This document shows, piece after piece, positions 1 to 10,759 of a stretch of 64,000 nucleotides of DNA. Every line of letters starts with the position of its first letter. The first letter of the stretch is position 1. A program made the position numbers and the translations under genes. The DNA is from Whitmania pigra (Eukaryota; Annelida; Clitellata; Hirudinida; Haemopidae), in assembly GCA_021613335.1 (NCBI GenBank), contig JAJTWR010000260.1, positions 2,165,001-2,229,000 of the forward strand, read 5' to 3'. The notes beneath the pieces were generated by a model. The model was given only the letters and a program-made list of their open reading frames with translations, made no database searches and was not told the DNA's origin.

Positions 1-2715
1 ACACCCCCCCACTCATCAAGGCATTAATAGAACGTCACACTGCTCTGGTTGGCCCTTGGCAGATAGACCTCCGTTCACCTTCATTGTCAGCACAGCATAC
101 AATTGAACTAACATCAAACAAGCCAATCTGTTCCCGTTTTCGACAACTCCCACCTGACAAATTTGAGGCCGCTAAGCAAGAATTCGCAATGCTGTTAAAG
201 GCTGGGATTGTTCGACAATCTCGCAGTTCTTATTCCAGCCCACTACACATGGTCCCCAAAAAGGACAACCAATGGCGGCCCTGTGGAGATTATCGGAAAC
301 TCAACAGTGTCACAAAACCTGACAGATATCCTCTGCCAAGAATTTCTGATGTGACAAGCCGACTCAGTGGCAGTTCAGTATTCAGTAAATTAGATTTGGT
401 GAAGGCATATTACAATATCCCCATTCATCCAGATGATATTCCAAAGACAGCCGTACAACTCCTTTTGGTTTGTTTGAATTTACTCGCATGCCATTCGGCC
501 TCAGAAATGCAACTCAAACATTCCAAAGATTCATGGATGCAACTTTTCAAGACTTGCCGTTTGTTTGTGTGTATATTGACGATATTTTGGTAGCCTCAAA
601 CAATGAGCATGAGCATATACAGCACCTCAGAACTGTCTTTCAGCGGCTGGAGGAAAACAACCTCCGGATCAACGTCAGTAAATGTATGTTTGCCCAGAGC
701 TCTGTTGTGTTTCTAGGCCATAGACTATCTTCGACTGGAATATCACCACCTGAAGATAACACACGAGCCATCATCGATTTTCCTAAACCGAAAGACTATG
801 CAGGTTTACGACGTTTTATTGGCATGATTGGATATTATAGATCATTCATCCCTCATTTTGCCCAGATATCTGCCCCCTTGTATACTCTTTTGGGAAGTAC
901 AAATCAACGTAACCATCAATTGACGTGGGAAACCTCTCAGTGCAAAGCTTTTGAAGATGTAAAATCATCTCTAGCAGATGCGGCCAATCTTCATTACATT
1001 AGCAAGTCTAGTAACCTATACCACCTAGTGACTGATGCATCTTCGGTAGCCATCGGTGCGGCACTTCATCAGGTTGTTTTGGGCATGCCACAGCCAATTG
1101 CTTTTTATTCCAAGAGACTTTCTAAAACAGAATCAATATACTCTGCATTTGACAAAGAGCTTTTGGCAGCATACTTGGCTGTCCTCCATTTCAAGCACAT
1201 CGTTGAAGGCAGGGAACTCCATTTATTTACAGACCACAAACCCATCTGCCAAGCTTTTCAGTCCAACAGGGAACAGAAGACCCACATGCAACAACGACGT
1301 CTCTCCATCATCTCTGAATATGTGACTGAAATACATCACATCAGAGGAGCTGAAAATGCACTTAGCAGTAGCAGATGCACTTTCCAGGCCAGTCACTGCA
1401 CTGCAACTTGAACACCCAGATCTAGCGAGTATTGCCAAAGCACAGACTGAAGATCCAGAAATACAAAAGTGCAAGGATGCTCTCACATCCCATCAACTCT
1501 CGGCGGACTTGACAATTCTTTGCGAAAACAGCTCAATTTATCCCCGTCCATATGTTCCCTTAGCGCAACGACAATCAGTGTTTAGGCACCTTCACAATCT
1601 GGCACATCCAGGTATACGAGGATCTACTAATTTGATTGCAACAAGGTATTATTGGCCTAAAATGAAAGGGGACATCAAACAATGGGTCAACAACTGCTTA
1701 GACTGTCAGAAAGCCAAGGTCAATCGTCACAACAAGAGTATCCCAGAACAACCCATTCAATGATCGATTTCAAACAGTTCACATGGACATAGTAGGACCT
1801 CTGAAACCTTCAAAAACACTTGGTTCTCATTACACCTCAGAGATGCAATATGTTGTGACACTCATCGACAGAGCAACGCGTTGGTTTGAATGTATTCCCG
1901 TAGCCTCAATCACAGCTACCACAGTTGCTGAGGCATTTTTAACCCACTGGATCAGTAGATTTGGAGTACCATTGTGCCTCACAACAGATCAAGGACGACA
2001 GTTTGAAAGTAGTCTCTTCAATGCTTTGTCCCATTCTATTGGTTTTCATCGATTACGCACCACTGCTTATCACCCTCAGTCCAATGGGATGATCGAGCGT
2101 TTCCATAGAACACTCAAGACAGCACTTGTGTCTCGAAATGAAGAATGGCTCATAGCACTTCCAATAGTTTGCTTAGCATTGAGAGCTTTACCGACTGAAC
2201 ATGGGTATTCACCGTTTACAGCCATGACAGGCTCAAACATCTTGATGCCACATGTCTTCTTTCACAAAGCGAATCCTTCTACTAAGGAACAGTTTGAAGC
2301 AATCCAGCAACTCCACAAGCACATGCGTCAACTGGACTTTACAACTCTCTCTGAAGGTATACACCATGGTCGAACCATCCGCCCACAGTCAGTTACCTTG
2401 CAACCTGGACAATATGTCTGGTTGCGGATAGATAGAGTTCGACAACCTTTAGAGGCTCCATACCAGGGTCCTTACAAAGTCCTTGATACCAAGCAACATA
2501 TTGTCAAGATAGAACTTCCCGATGGATCCACCAGTTGTGTTTCACTGGATCGTGTCAAACTTGCCAAGATGCCGATGACGACGCCAGGGACGCTTGTTGA
2601 CCAGACAGCTCCTGCATCCATCACAAATTCTCCCAATAACCCACCTGAACCCCCACGCACAAGATCAGGAAGATGTGTTCGTTTCAATCATCACCGGGAT
2701 CACATCTACTACTGA
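1..2715 (+). pseudogene. Ty3/gypsy pol remnant (RT, RNase H, integrase) with frameshifts
   Basis: Frame 3 is open from base 3 to 593 and carries the RT palm start (VPKKDNQWRPCGDYRKLN, then FSKLDLVKAYYNI). Near base 453 the reading passes to another frame (470-1411), which has the catalytic YIDDILVAS, the FLGH block, and RNase H motifs TDASSVAIGAALHQ and TDHKP. A second break sits near 1350-1365. Frame 1356-1763 holds the H2C2 domain (HPGIRG, then CLDCQKAK). A third break near 1755-1775 leads to 1783-2715, the integrase core, with MDIVGPL, TTDQGRQFES and PQSNGMIERFHR supplying the D-D-E residues, and a short basic tail. Three frameshifts mean no functional polyprotein. The breaks could partly be assembly errors, but three in 2.7 kb argue for decay. 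Confidence 0.9.
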
Positions 2716-2741
2716 CTCCGTCTTCCCAGGGAGGAGCTCAC

Positions 2742-2926
2742 TGTAGTGACTGTACATCCCTACGAAGGATGTTTTGTTTACATTCTCCGAGTTTTTACCG
2801 CGCTGATGCTTTTCATTGTCGTCAATCCGTTTATGCGTTATACCGATTGTACGTTCGATTAAAAGTCAAGTGTTAGCCTGGTTTAACACTTCAGGCTCAA
2901 GACCATTATGACCTGCCATCTAACAC
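2742..2926 (+). repeat. Candidate 3' LTR of the gypsy element
   Basis: A purine-rich tract (GGGAGGAG) sits just before TGTAGTGACTG at 2742, a plausible polypurine tract followed by the TG start of an LTR. A possible end is ...CTAACACA at about 2926, giving roughly 185 bp. ATTAAA near 2857 could serve as its poly(A) signal. The partner LTR is outside the window, so the boundaries cannot be confirmed. Confidence 0.4.
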
Positions 2927-3289
2927 AATAAGTAAGCTTCAACCTAAGCCTTCATAAGGCTTTGTTGGCAAACATGTATGAAATGTTACCAATATCAAAT
3001 ATCAATTGCTGCTGTGTAAAAAAAATTAAAAAACACGTGCATGTACATTCTTATTTATTAAGGCATATTAAGTACGTAAAGAAATTGCAAGCACATGTTA
3101 ATATGTCGCCATACTGATTTTCTGTTATCTAGATCATTGGTTATCTCGAAGCTTTTTGGCAAACCCCTTTTTTTGGCAGGCAACACAATCGGGTTCGACT
3201 ATATTTCACTAAAAGTTTACTGGCATTAAATTTATCGTTCAACATATTATTTGGTTATAACAGACCGTAAAGGCTGGCTGAAATCTTAA
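2927..3289. other. Non-coding AT-rich spacer
   Basis: No open frame or recognisable RNA. A segment at about 3131-3211 contains CGAAG and GGGTTCGACT words reminiscent of pogo/Tigger termini, but I cannot define an element. Confidence 0.4.
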
Positions 3290-5398
3290 CTAGGGCTTAC
3301 TTTCAGGGAAGGGGCTTATGATAAAATACGGAATGAGTTAGAGAAAACAAACCTAGCTAAAAAAATAGAATCTGCTAATGTAGAAGAAGCTTGGGCAATA
3401 ATCAAGAAAGAGCTAAATCTAGTTGTAGATAAATATATCCCAAGCAGAGGCAGAACTCAGAAAAGACAGCCATGGCTTACGAAGGAGGTCATCAAATGCA
3501 AAAGAGCTAAGTATAAAGCATGGAAGAAATTACGAGAAATGACAAAAATCAATTCTGGAGAGGAAGAGGAAAGAGAGCTTAAGGATTTAAAACAAAAATA
3601 TCAGAAACAAAGGAATGCATCAAACAGAATTAATAAAAAAGCATTACTAGAATATGAGAACAAATTAGCAAAGAATGTTAAAAGCGATAGCAAGAGCTTT
3701 TTCAGATACGTTAGATGTAAACAAAAAGTAAGGGACAAAATTGGACCATTACAAAATAGTGAGGGGCAAACAGTTGATTCAGTAGAGGAAACAGCCAATA
3801 TATTAAATAGCTACTTCAGTTCAGTTTTTACTAAAGAAACAATAGGGAATATACCAGATCTGCCAAGGAGAATCCAACAGATTGAGATAAAGTTAGATAC
3901 AGTAAACTTCTCAAAAACAGGGGTAATTAAGCAACTGGAAAATTTGAAAGTAGACAAGAGCCCTGGAATAGACAACCTACATCCTAAACTACTATATGAG
4001 ACAAGAACAGCTATAGGAGAAGCATTGGCAATCTTATTTGTCAAATCGTTTGATTCAGGAACAATACCAAGAGATTGGAAAGATGCAATAGTAGTTCCTC
4101 TATTCAAAAAGGGAAGTAGGGGTTTGCCATCCAACTACAGGCCAGTAAGCTTAACTTCTATAGTTTGCAAGGTAATGGAAAGAATGATCAAAGAGGCTGT
4201 ATCAACTTTTTTTGGAAGAAACGATGTGATTGGAAAGAGCCAACATGGTTTTACTAAGAACAGATCGTGTCTTACCAACCTACTTGAGTTTTTTGAAGAA
4301 ATTTATGAGTGGGTTGATCATGACAAGGCTGTAGATGTAGTGTACCTAGACTTCGCAAAAGCATTTGACAAGGTGCCCCATCAAAGGCTTCAAAAAAAGC
4401 TCGGTGCATGTGGGATTGAAGGCAAACTATTACATTGGTTTACAAACTGGTTTACAGATAGGAGACAGAAGGTAGGCATAGCAGGAATTTATTCAGAGTG
4501 GCAACCAGTACTTAGCGGCGTCCCACAAGGATCGGTGCTTGGACCTGTACTGTTCTGCATATATATAAATGATCTGGATGATGGCATAAGATCTAAGTTA
4601 TCTAAGTTTGCTGACGACACTAAAGTAGCAAGAAGTGTCAGCAAGCAAGAAGATGTAGATACACTTCAGGAAGATCTTAACAAGTTATTCAAATGGGCAG
4701 AAGATTGGCAGATGCTTTTCAACGTAAGCAAATGCTCCATTATGCATATGGGATGCAAAAACACGAAAGTCGAATATGCATTTGGAGGAAGCATTCTGAA
4801 GCAGTCAAATCAGGAAAGAGATCTGGGGGTAATAATGCAGAACAATGGAAAAGCATCTCTACAGTGCATGGAAGTTGCTAAAAAAGCAAACAGAGTACTT
4901 GGAATGATAAAAAGAACAGTAGTAAGCAGGAACAAGGATGTAATACTGAGATTGTATAAGGCATTAGTAAGGCCACACCTTGAGTACTGTGTGCAAGTAT
5001 GGAACCCTCATTTGAGGAAGGATGTAGAGATGTTGGAAAGAGTACAAAGAAGGGCAACCAGGATGATAGATGGTTTTGGAAAGCTTAGTTACGAGGAAAG
5101 ATTAAATAGATGTAAATTAACGACTCTGGAAAAGAGAAGAAATAGAGGGGACCTCATCGAGGCATTCAAAATTTTATCGGGAAGGGAAGGCCTTTTGCCT
5201 GAACAGTTTTTCGAAGCCACAAAAAGTGTTTCTACTAGAGGGCACGATTGTAAATTATACAGGAAGGCTTCGGGAAACTTGAAAAACAATTATTTCAGTT
5301 CAAGGGTGGTTTCCTTATGGAATAAACTAGATAAGGAAACCATCCATGCTGACACAATAGATAAATTCAAAATTTATTTAAGTAAATTCGGATATTAG
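3290..5398 (+). CDS. LINE ORF2 remnant: reverse transcriptase, open to the stop
   Basis: One uninterrupted frame of about 700 codons runs from 3290 to the TAG at 5396-5398. The first ATG in it is at 3539, but the homology-like linker (YDKIRNELEKTN, QPWLTKEVIKCKRAKYKAW) starts at about 3317. The copy therefore lacks its natural start. RT blocks in order: SPGIDNLHPKLL, DWKDAIVVPLFKKG with NYRPVSLTS, HGFTKNRSC, VYLDFAKAFDKVPH (first catalytic Asp), SGVPQGSVLGPVLF, the FADDTKV active site, then the thumb and the C-terminal region ending KFKIYLSKFGY. The family copies LINE RNA into target DNA by target-primed reverse transcription. Having no stop in 2.1 kb suggests a young insertion. It cannot be autonomous without the endonuclease. 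Confidence 0.85.
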   Translation, partial: LGLTFREGAYDKIRNELEKTNLAKKIESANVEEAWAIIKKELNLVVDKYIPSRGRTQKRQPWLTKEVIKCKRAKYKAWKKLREMTKINSGEEEERELKDLKQKYQKQRNASNRINKKALLEYENKLAKNVKSDSKSFFRYVRCKQKVRDKIGPLQNSEGQTVDSVEETANILNSYFSSVFTKETIGNIPDLPRRIQQIEIKLDTVNFSKTGVIKQLENLKVDKSPGIDNLHPKLLYETRTAIGEALAILFVKSFDSGTIPRDWKDAIVVPLFKKGSRGLPSNYRPVSLTSIVCKVMERMIKEAVSTFFGRNDVIGKSQHGFTKNRSCLTNLLEFFEEIYEWVDHDKAVDVVYLDFAKAFDKVPHQRLQKKLGACGIEGKLLHWFTNWFTDRRQKVGIAGIYSEWQPVLSGVPQGSVLGPVLFCIYINDLDDGIRSKLSKFADDTKVARSVSKQEDVDTLQEDLNKLFKWAEDWQMLFNVSKCSIMHMGCKNTKVEYAFGGSILKQSNQERDLGVIMQNNGKASLQCMEVAKKANRVLGMIKRTVVSRNKDVILRLYKALVRPHLEYCVQVWNPHLRKDVEMLERVQRRATRMIDGFGKLSYEERLNRCKLTTLEKRRNRGDLIEAFKILSGREGLLPEQFFEATKSVSTRGHDCKLYRKASGNLKNNYFSSRVVSLWNKLDKETIHADTIDKFKIYLSKFGY

Positions 5399-5455
5399 GA
5401 CTAAAAAGAGTGGTTATTACACAGATCCAGGTCTTCTTAACCACTATAAATAATT

Positions 5456-5481
5456 GTTATGTTATGTTATGTTATGTTATA
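5456..5481 (+). repeat. (TTATG)n tail of the LINE
   Basis: About four and a half TTATG units directly after the short 3' UTR of the LINE. Short tandem 3' tails instead of poly(A) are usual in CR1-like LINEs. Confidence 0.8.
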
Positions 5482-5483
5482 TT

Positions 5484-5535
5484 TCGAGCACCTTAAAAAA
5501 TCGTGCTATGGCTTATTTTCGAGGAAACACGGTAG
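5484..5535 (-). repeat. Pogo/Tigger-type terminus (CTACCGTGTTTCC...)
   Basis: Read on the minus strand, the segment starts CTACCGTGTTTCCTCG. This closely resembles the plus-strand terminus at 30,467 (ACCGTATTTTCACG). It is probably one end of a pogo-like MITE next to, or interrupted by, the LINE. The partner end was not found. Confidence 0.4.
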
Positions 5536-5744
5536 CTATTTTTGGATGGTGAAGTGCGTTATAATAATTTTCAAATATTTATAATTTTTCGTTATTTATA
5601 TTGTTAATTTTGCAAATAAAATAATATTTGGCTACTTTTTATAAGTTATTTTCTATTTCATTATAGGCAATATCCACTCCTCTTGACCTAGATAATCATC
5701 TCATGATTAATTGGTGAGAACGATCACTGGTTCAAAAAACTCCA

Positions 5745-5840
5745 GCCCAAATATAACATAACCTCCATATTACGAAATTCTCTACAACGAATCACGATTT
5801 GTTCGGTTCCTTGCGATTTCGTTATAGCGAGGTTTTACTG
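5745..5840 (-). repeat. Pogo/Tigger-type terminus (CAGTAAAACCTCGC...)
   Basis: On the minus strand the segment reads CAGTAAAACCTCGCTATAAC and continues with the CGAAATCGCAAGGAACCG wording typical of Tigger-family ends. No matching opposite end was found, so it is a remnant. Confidence 0.4.
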
Positions 5841-6433
5841 TTTGTATTTAAGGCATAGATCAATCTAATTGAAATCCGATACGATATGAAATAAGTTACA
5901 AGTTAATTATATACTACTGATTTAAATATTTTTTTATATAAAAAATACAAATTTGAACCGATGAATAAAGACTAATATATTTAATTTGTTCGTCAGAGTT
6001 TTAAAATTTGTACTTCGTTTTGAAAGTTATTATAAAATGGGTGGGGCTAAAATTTACTAATTCTCATGGCAGGGCAGCACGAAAAAAGTTTGAAAATTAA
6101 AAAGCAGAATTAGGTATAAAAATTAAAACGTATTTTTATAACGATTTTGTATTCACTAGTTTAGTTATATAGTATATTTTGTTAAATAATCCTTTTCCAA
6201 CTGTTGTTTATATTAATAAACTTTAAAATTACTGGTGTTCATTTCCGTGTGAAAACATCCTACAAAATAATGATACAGATTTTAAAACTAACTTAAGAAT
6301 TTGTCATAAATTTTAGTTCGTTATTAATTATATATTTCAGCACCCGCTTTAATCCTATTTTACCTATACTTTGATTATACCTCAGCGACACAATCAAGTC
6401 TTTGCTTTTGTTTACATTTGTTTCGTGGCATCG
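5841..6433. other. Non-coding AT-rich DNA left of the giant transposon
   Basis: No gene. Before the 15-kb insertion, the last bases of this stretch were continuous with the sequence at 21,456 in front of VPS13B. This stretch may therefore contain the original upstream regulatory DNA of VPS13B. Confidence 0.45.
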
Positions 6434-6442
6434 TTTTGTTGA
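6434..6442. repeat. Left target-site duplication TTTTGTTGA
   Basis: Nine bases, identical to 21,456-21,464, directly abutting the ACTGGAGTAATCGC terminus. Nine-bp duplications are typical of Mutator/Foldback transposons. Confidence 0.95.
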
Positions 6443-9400
6443 ACTGGAGTAATCGCAGTTTAATATCTGTACAGACATTCCTTAGTAAACAAAGATAAAC
6501 CACGCCCCCCTATTATAATAATAAATTATGTATATGTTGAAATAAAACAAAACAAATTATTTCAACACAAAACGTTGTTTAATTATTAAAAAATTAGTGA
6601 AAATTTATAATATATATGTATTTAGAATATCTGTGTCACTTAAGATAGTTACACATAATGAATGTCGCTTTTGTTAAACATTCAAAATGCTATTCCAAAA
6701 TTAAATTTAATATACTTTTAACCGTATATATATAAATATTTTAATTTGACAAAATTGTTTCAAATTATAAATATATTTTATATGCTCCCAATATCAATAT
6801 GTACTCGGAGAGCTATAAATGGATTTTTAACAGGGCTAATTAATGAACATTAACAAAAGACAAATAACACACAAAAACAGGTTATTTAAACTACACATAT
6901 AAATGATGCAAGTGTTGAAATAATATTGAGCGTCTATAGCCCATCAATATCCATTTTGAGAGCTAAAAATAGATTCTGAATATCAAGACTCTTTAAGCCA
7001 TACAGATAATGAGGCTAGCTTGTCAAGCGTTGAACTAATATTATAATGAGTGCCTCTTTCCTATAGCCCACCAATATCCATATGGCGAGCTAAAAATAGA
7101 TTCTGAATATCAAGACTCTTTAAGCCATATAGATAATGAGGCTAGCTTGTCAAGCGTTGAACCAATATTATAATGAGTGCCTCTTTCCTATAGCCCACCA
7201 ATATCCATATTTAGAGCTAAAAATAGATTCTGAATATCAAGACTCTTTAAGCCATATAGATAATGAGGCTAGCTTGTCAAGCGTTGAACCAATATTATAA
7301 TGAGTGCCTCTTTCCTATAGCCCACCAATATCCATATTGAGAGCTAAAAATAGATTCTGAATATCAAGACTCTTTACGCTATACAAATAATGAGGCTAGC
7401 TTGTCAAGCGTTGAACTAATATTATAATGAGTGCCTCTTTCCATATAGCCCACCAATATCCATATTGAGAGCTAAAAATAGATTCTGAATATCAAGACTC
7501 TTTACGCTATACAAATAATGAGGCTAGCTTGTCAAGCGTTGAACTAATATTATAATGAGTGCCTCTTTCCATATAGCCCACCAATATCCATATTGAGAGC
7601 TAAAAATAGATTCTGAATATCAAGACTCTTTACGCTATACAAATAATGAGGCTAGCTTGTCAAGCGTTGAACCAATATTATAATGAGTGCCTATTTCCTA
7701 TAGCCCACCAATATCCATATTGAGAGCTAAAAATAGATTCTGAATATCAAGACTCTTTAAGCCATATAGATAATGAGACTAGCTTGTCAAGCGTTGAACC
7801 AATATTATAATGAGTGCCTCTTTCCTATAGCCCACCAATATCCATATTGAGAGCTAAAAATAGATTCTGAATATCAAGACTCTTTAAGCCATATAGATAA
7901 TGAGGCTAGCTTGTCAAGCGTTGAACCAATATTATAATGAGTGCCTCTTTCCTATAGCCCACCAATATCCATATTGAGAGCTAAAAATAGATTCTGAATA
8001 TCAAGACTCTTTACGCTATACAAATAATGAGGCTAGCTTGTCAAGCGTTGAACTAATATTATAATGAGTGCCTCTTTCCATATAGCCCACCAATATCCAT
8101 ATTGAGAGCTAAAAATAGATTCTGAATATCAAGACTCTTTACGCTATACAAATAATGAGGCTAGCTTGTCAAGCGTTGAACTAATATTATAATGAGTGCC
8201 TCTTTCCATATAGCCCACCAATATCCATATTGAGAGCTAAAAATAGATTCTGAATATCAAGACTCTTTAAGCCATATAGATAATGAGACTAGCTTGTCAA
8301 GCGTTGAACCAATATTATAATGAGTGCCTCTTTCCATATAGCCCACCAATATCCATATTGAGAGCTAAAAATAGATTCTGAATATCAAGACTCTTTAAGC
8401 CATATAGATAATGAGACTAGCTTGTCAAGCGTTGAACTAATATTATAATGAGTGCCTCTTTCCATATAGCCCACCAATATCCATATTGAGAGCTAAAAAT
8501 AGATTCTGAATATCAAGACTCTTTACGCTATACAAATAATGAGGCTAGCTTGTCAAGCGTTGAACCAATATTATAATGAGTGCCTATTTCCTATAGCCCA
8601 CCAATATCCATATTGAGAGCTAAAAATAGATTCTGAATATCAAGACTCTTTAAGCCATATAGATAATGAGACTAGCTTGTCAAGCGTTGAACCAATATTA
8701 TAATGAGTGCCTCTTTCCTATAGCCCACCAATATCCATATTGAGAGCTAAAAATAGATTCTGAATATCAAGACTCTTTAAGCCATATAGATAATGAGGCT
8801 AGCTTGTCAAGCGTTGAACCAATATTATAATGAGTGCCTCTTTCCTATAGCCCACCAATATCCATATTGAGAGCTAAAAATAGATTCTGAATATCAAGAC
8901 TCTTTAAGCCATACAGATAATGAGGCTAGCTTGTCAAGCGTTGAACTAATATTATAATGAGTGCCTCTTTCCTATAGCCCACCAATATCCATATGGCAAG
9001 CTAAAAATAGATTCTGAATATCAAGACTCTTTAAGCCATATAGATAATGAGACTAGCTTGTCAAGCGTTGAACCAATATTATAATGAGTGCCTCTTTCCT
9101 ATAGCCCACCAATATCCATATGGCAAGCTAAAAATAGATTCTGAATATCAAGACTCTTTAAGCCATATAGATAATGAGGCTAGTTTGACAAGCTATGAAC
9201 CAATATTATAATGAGTGCCTCTTTCCTATAGCCCACCAATATCCATATTGAGAGCTAAAAATAGATTCTGAATATCAAGACTCTTTAAGCCATACAGATA
9301 ATGAGGCTAGCTTGTCAAGCGTTGAACCAATATTATAATGAGTGCCTCTTTCCTATAGCCCACCAATATCCATATTGAGAGCTAAAAAATAGATTCTGAA

Positions 9401-9893
9401 TATCAAGACTCTTTAAGCCATATAGATAATGAGGCTAGCTTGTCAAGCGTTGAACCAATATTATAATGAGTGCCTCTTTCCTATAGCCCACCAATATCCA
9501 TATGGCAAGCTAAAAATAGATTCTGAATATCAAGACTCTTTAAGCCATATAGATAATGAGGCTAGTTTGACAAGCTATGAACCAATATTATAATGAGTGC
9601 CTCTTTCCTATAGCCCACCAATATCCATATTGAGAGCTAAAAATAGATTCTGAATATCAAGACTCTTTAAGCCATATAGATAATGAGGCTAGCTTGTCAA
9701 GCGTTGAACTAATATTATAATGAGTGCCTCTTTCCTATAGCCCACCAATATCCATATGGCAAGCTAAAAATAGATTCTGAATATCAAGACTCTTTAAGCC
9801 ATATAGATAATGAGGCTAGTTTGACAAGCTATGAACCAATATTATAATGAGTGCCTCTTTCCAATAGCCCACCAATATCGAAATTAAGATCTA
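6443..9893 (+). repeat. Left inverted repeat of the Foldback element with tandem array
   Basis: 6443-6903 is unique terminal sequence. From about 6904 to 9893 there are some 23-24 copies of a 127- or 128-bp unit, marked by AGCTAAAAATAGATTCTGAA at 6961, 7088, 7215, 7342, 7470, 7598, 7725 and so on to about 9762. The extra base comes from TTTCCATATAGCCC versus TTTCCTATAGCCC. Other unit variants are TAAGCCATATAGATAATG versus TACGCTATACAAATAATG, GGCTAG versus GACTAG, and TTGAGAGCT versus TGGCAAGCT. Each unit contains the small inverted repeat GCTTGTCAAGC. Variants occur in blocks, a sign of unequal exchange or slippage. Confidence 0.95.
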
Positions 9894-10759
9894 AAAATTA
9901 TATGAAAAGCTGTAAAGAGATTCTTATTATTGATATTCTGTCAGTTTTATTATTACTTATAATTTCCTTTATAAAACTATAATTAGCCAGCGCAAACCCT
10001 ATGCAATTATTAGTTATGCAACGCACTTTAATGTTAGGTAATCTATAAGATGTACAGATAATATGACTAGCTAACTATTTAGCTAGTAGGCATGTTGCTA
10101 CTTCTTGGTGACTGAAGTATGACTTCTTGATAACTTGTTCCGAAAAAGTGTCAGTTACTGACGAAAAAATACACATTGATGTTCAAATCACAGAAGTGTA
10201 ACGCAGCACGTTAACTATTTTTTATTTTGTTGTAGTCCGTTTCATAACTGATATGATTTGGAAATAGCCCGTAGAAATGGTTTCAAGAAGCGCCTCTTTT
10301 AGGCTTTGAAGGCTAGTAATTTTGACTACAAGATCTATGCGTGTTCAGGCAAAAGTCAGGTGATGGCATTGCTCCACCACTTCTATTCTCAAGTCTGAAT
10401 GTCTTTCTATTCAATTTTCCAATTTATGAAAAATATTTTGAACAACATTTGAAGATAAGAACATAAATAAATTAGCAAAATATCAAATTAGCTCACTGAG
10501 TATTATCTCTGTACAATGTACATTGAAGTGAACTACCCTAAAATATGAGACTATAAAATATCATTAAACGAATCTATTCATTTCCTTTTGACTCAATCTC
10601 AGGCATAAATTTGCTTGGCTGCTGCATCACAATTATGGACAGAGAAAAGTTAAAAAGTAAGAATGAAAGAAATTAAAAAAAACCCTGATATTTATCAAGT
10701 TTATTTCAAAATAATGTTCATCTACATAACTTTACTAAGTTCTGAGAGATTCATTGCAA
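9894..10759. other. Non-coding interior between left arm and gene 3' end
   Basis: AT-rich and without a gene. It includes the likely 3' UTR of the minus-strand transposase gene. A diverged GTTATGCAACGCACTTTAAT at about 10,011 resembles the short retroposon described at 15,215. Confidence 0.5.

Larger units (their letters stand above)
1..2926 (+). mobile_element. Ty3/gypsy LTR retrotransposon, 3' part only
   Basis: The window opens inside the pol gene of a Ty3/gypsy-type LTR retrotransposon. The domain order is reverse transcriptase, RNase H, H2C2 zinc-binding domain, integrase core, then a candidate 3' LTR. Reverse transcriptase before integrase separates it from Ty1/copia. The left LTR, gag and protease must lie left of the window. 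The coding frame is broken at least three times, so this is an inactive copy. The wording of the motifs resembles the invertebrate CsRn1-like branch, but that placement is my inference. Confidence 0.9.
3290..5481 (+). mobile_element. 5'-truncated CR1/jockey-superfamily LINE
   Basis: A non-LTR retrotransposon copy that begins inside the linker between endonuclease and reverse transcriptase, and ends in a tail of TTATG repeats. The endonuclease (EEP) domain and any ORF1 are missing, which is typical of incomplete reverse transcription. The frame is stopped just upstream of 3290. No clear target duplication was found. Confidence 0.85.

Noticed and set aside
3601..4134. Minus-strand open frames within the LINE
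   Set aside because: They lie opposite the clear reverse transcriptase frame and contain no family motif.
6904..9893. Regular 127-bp repeats considered as a CRISPR-like array or centromeric satellite
   Set aside because: There are no short repeats with unique spacers, since the whole unit repeats. The array has an inverted partner at 19.6-21 kb and lies inside a transposon with target duplications.
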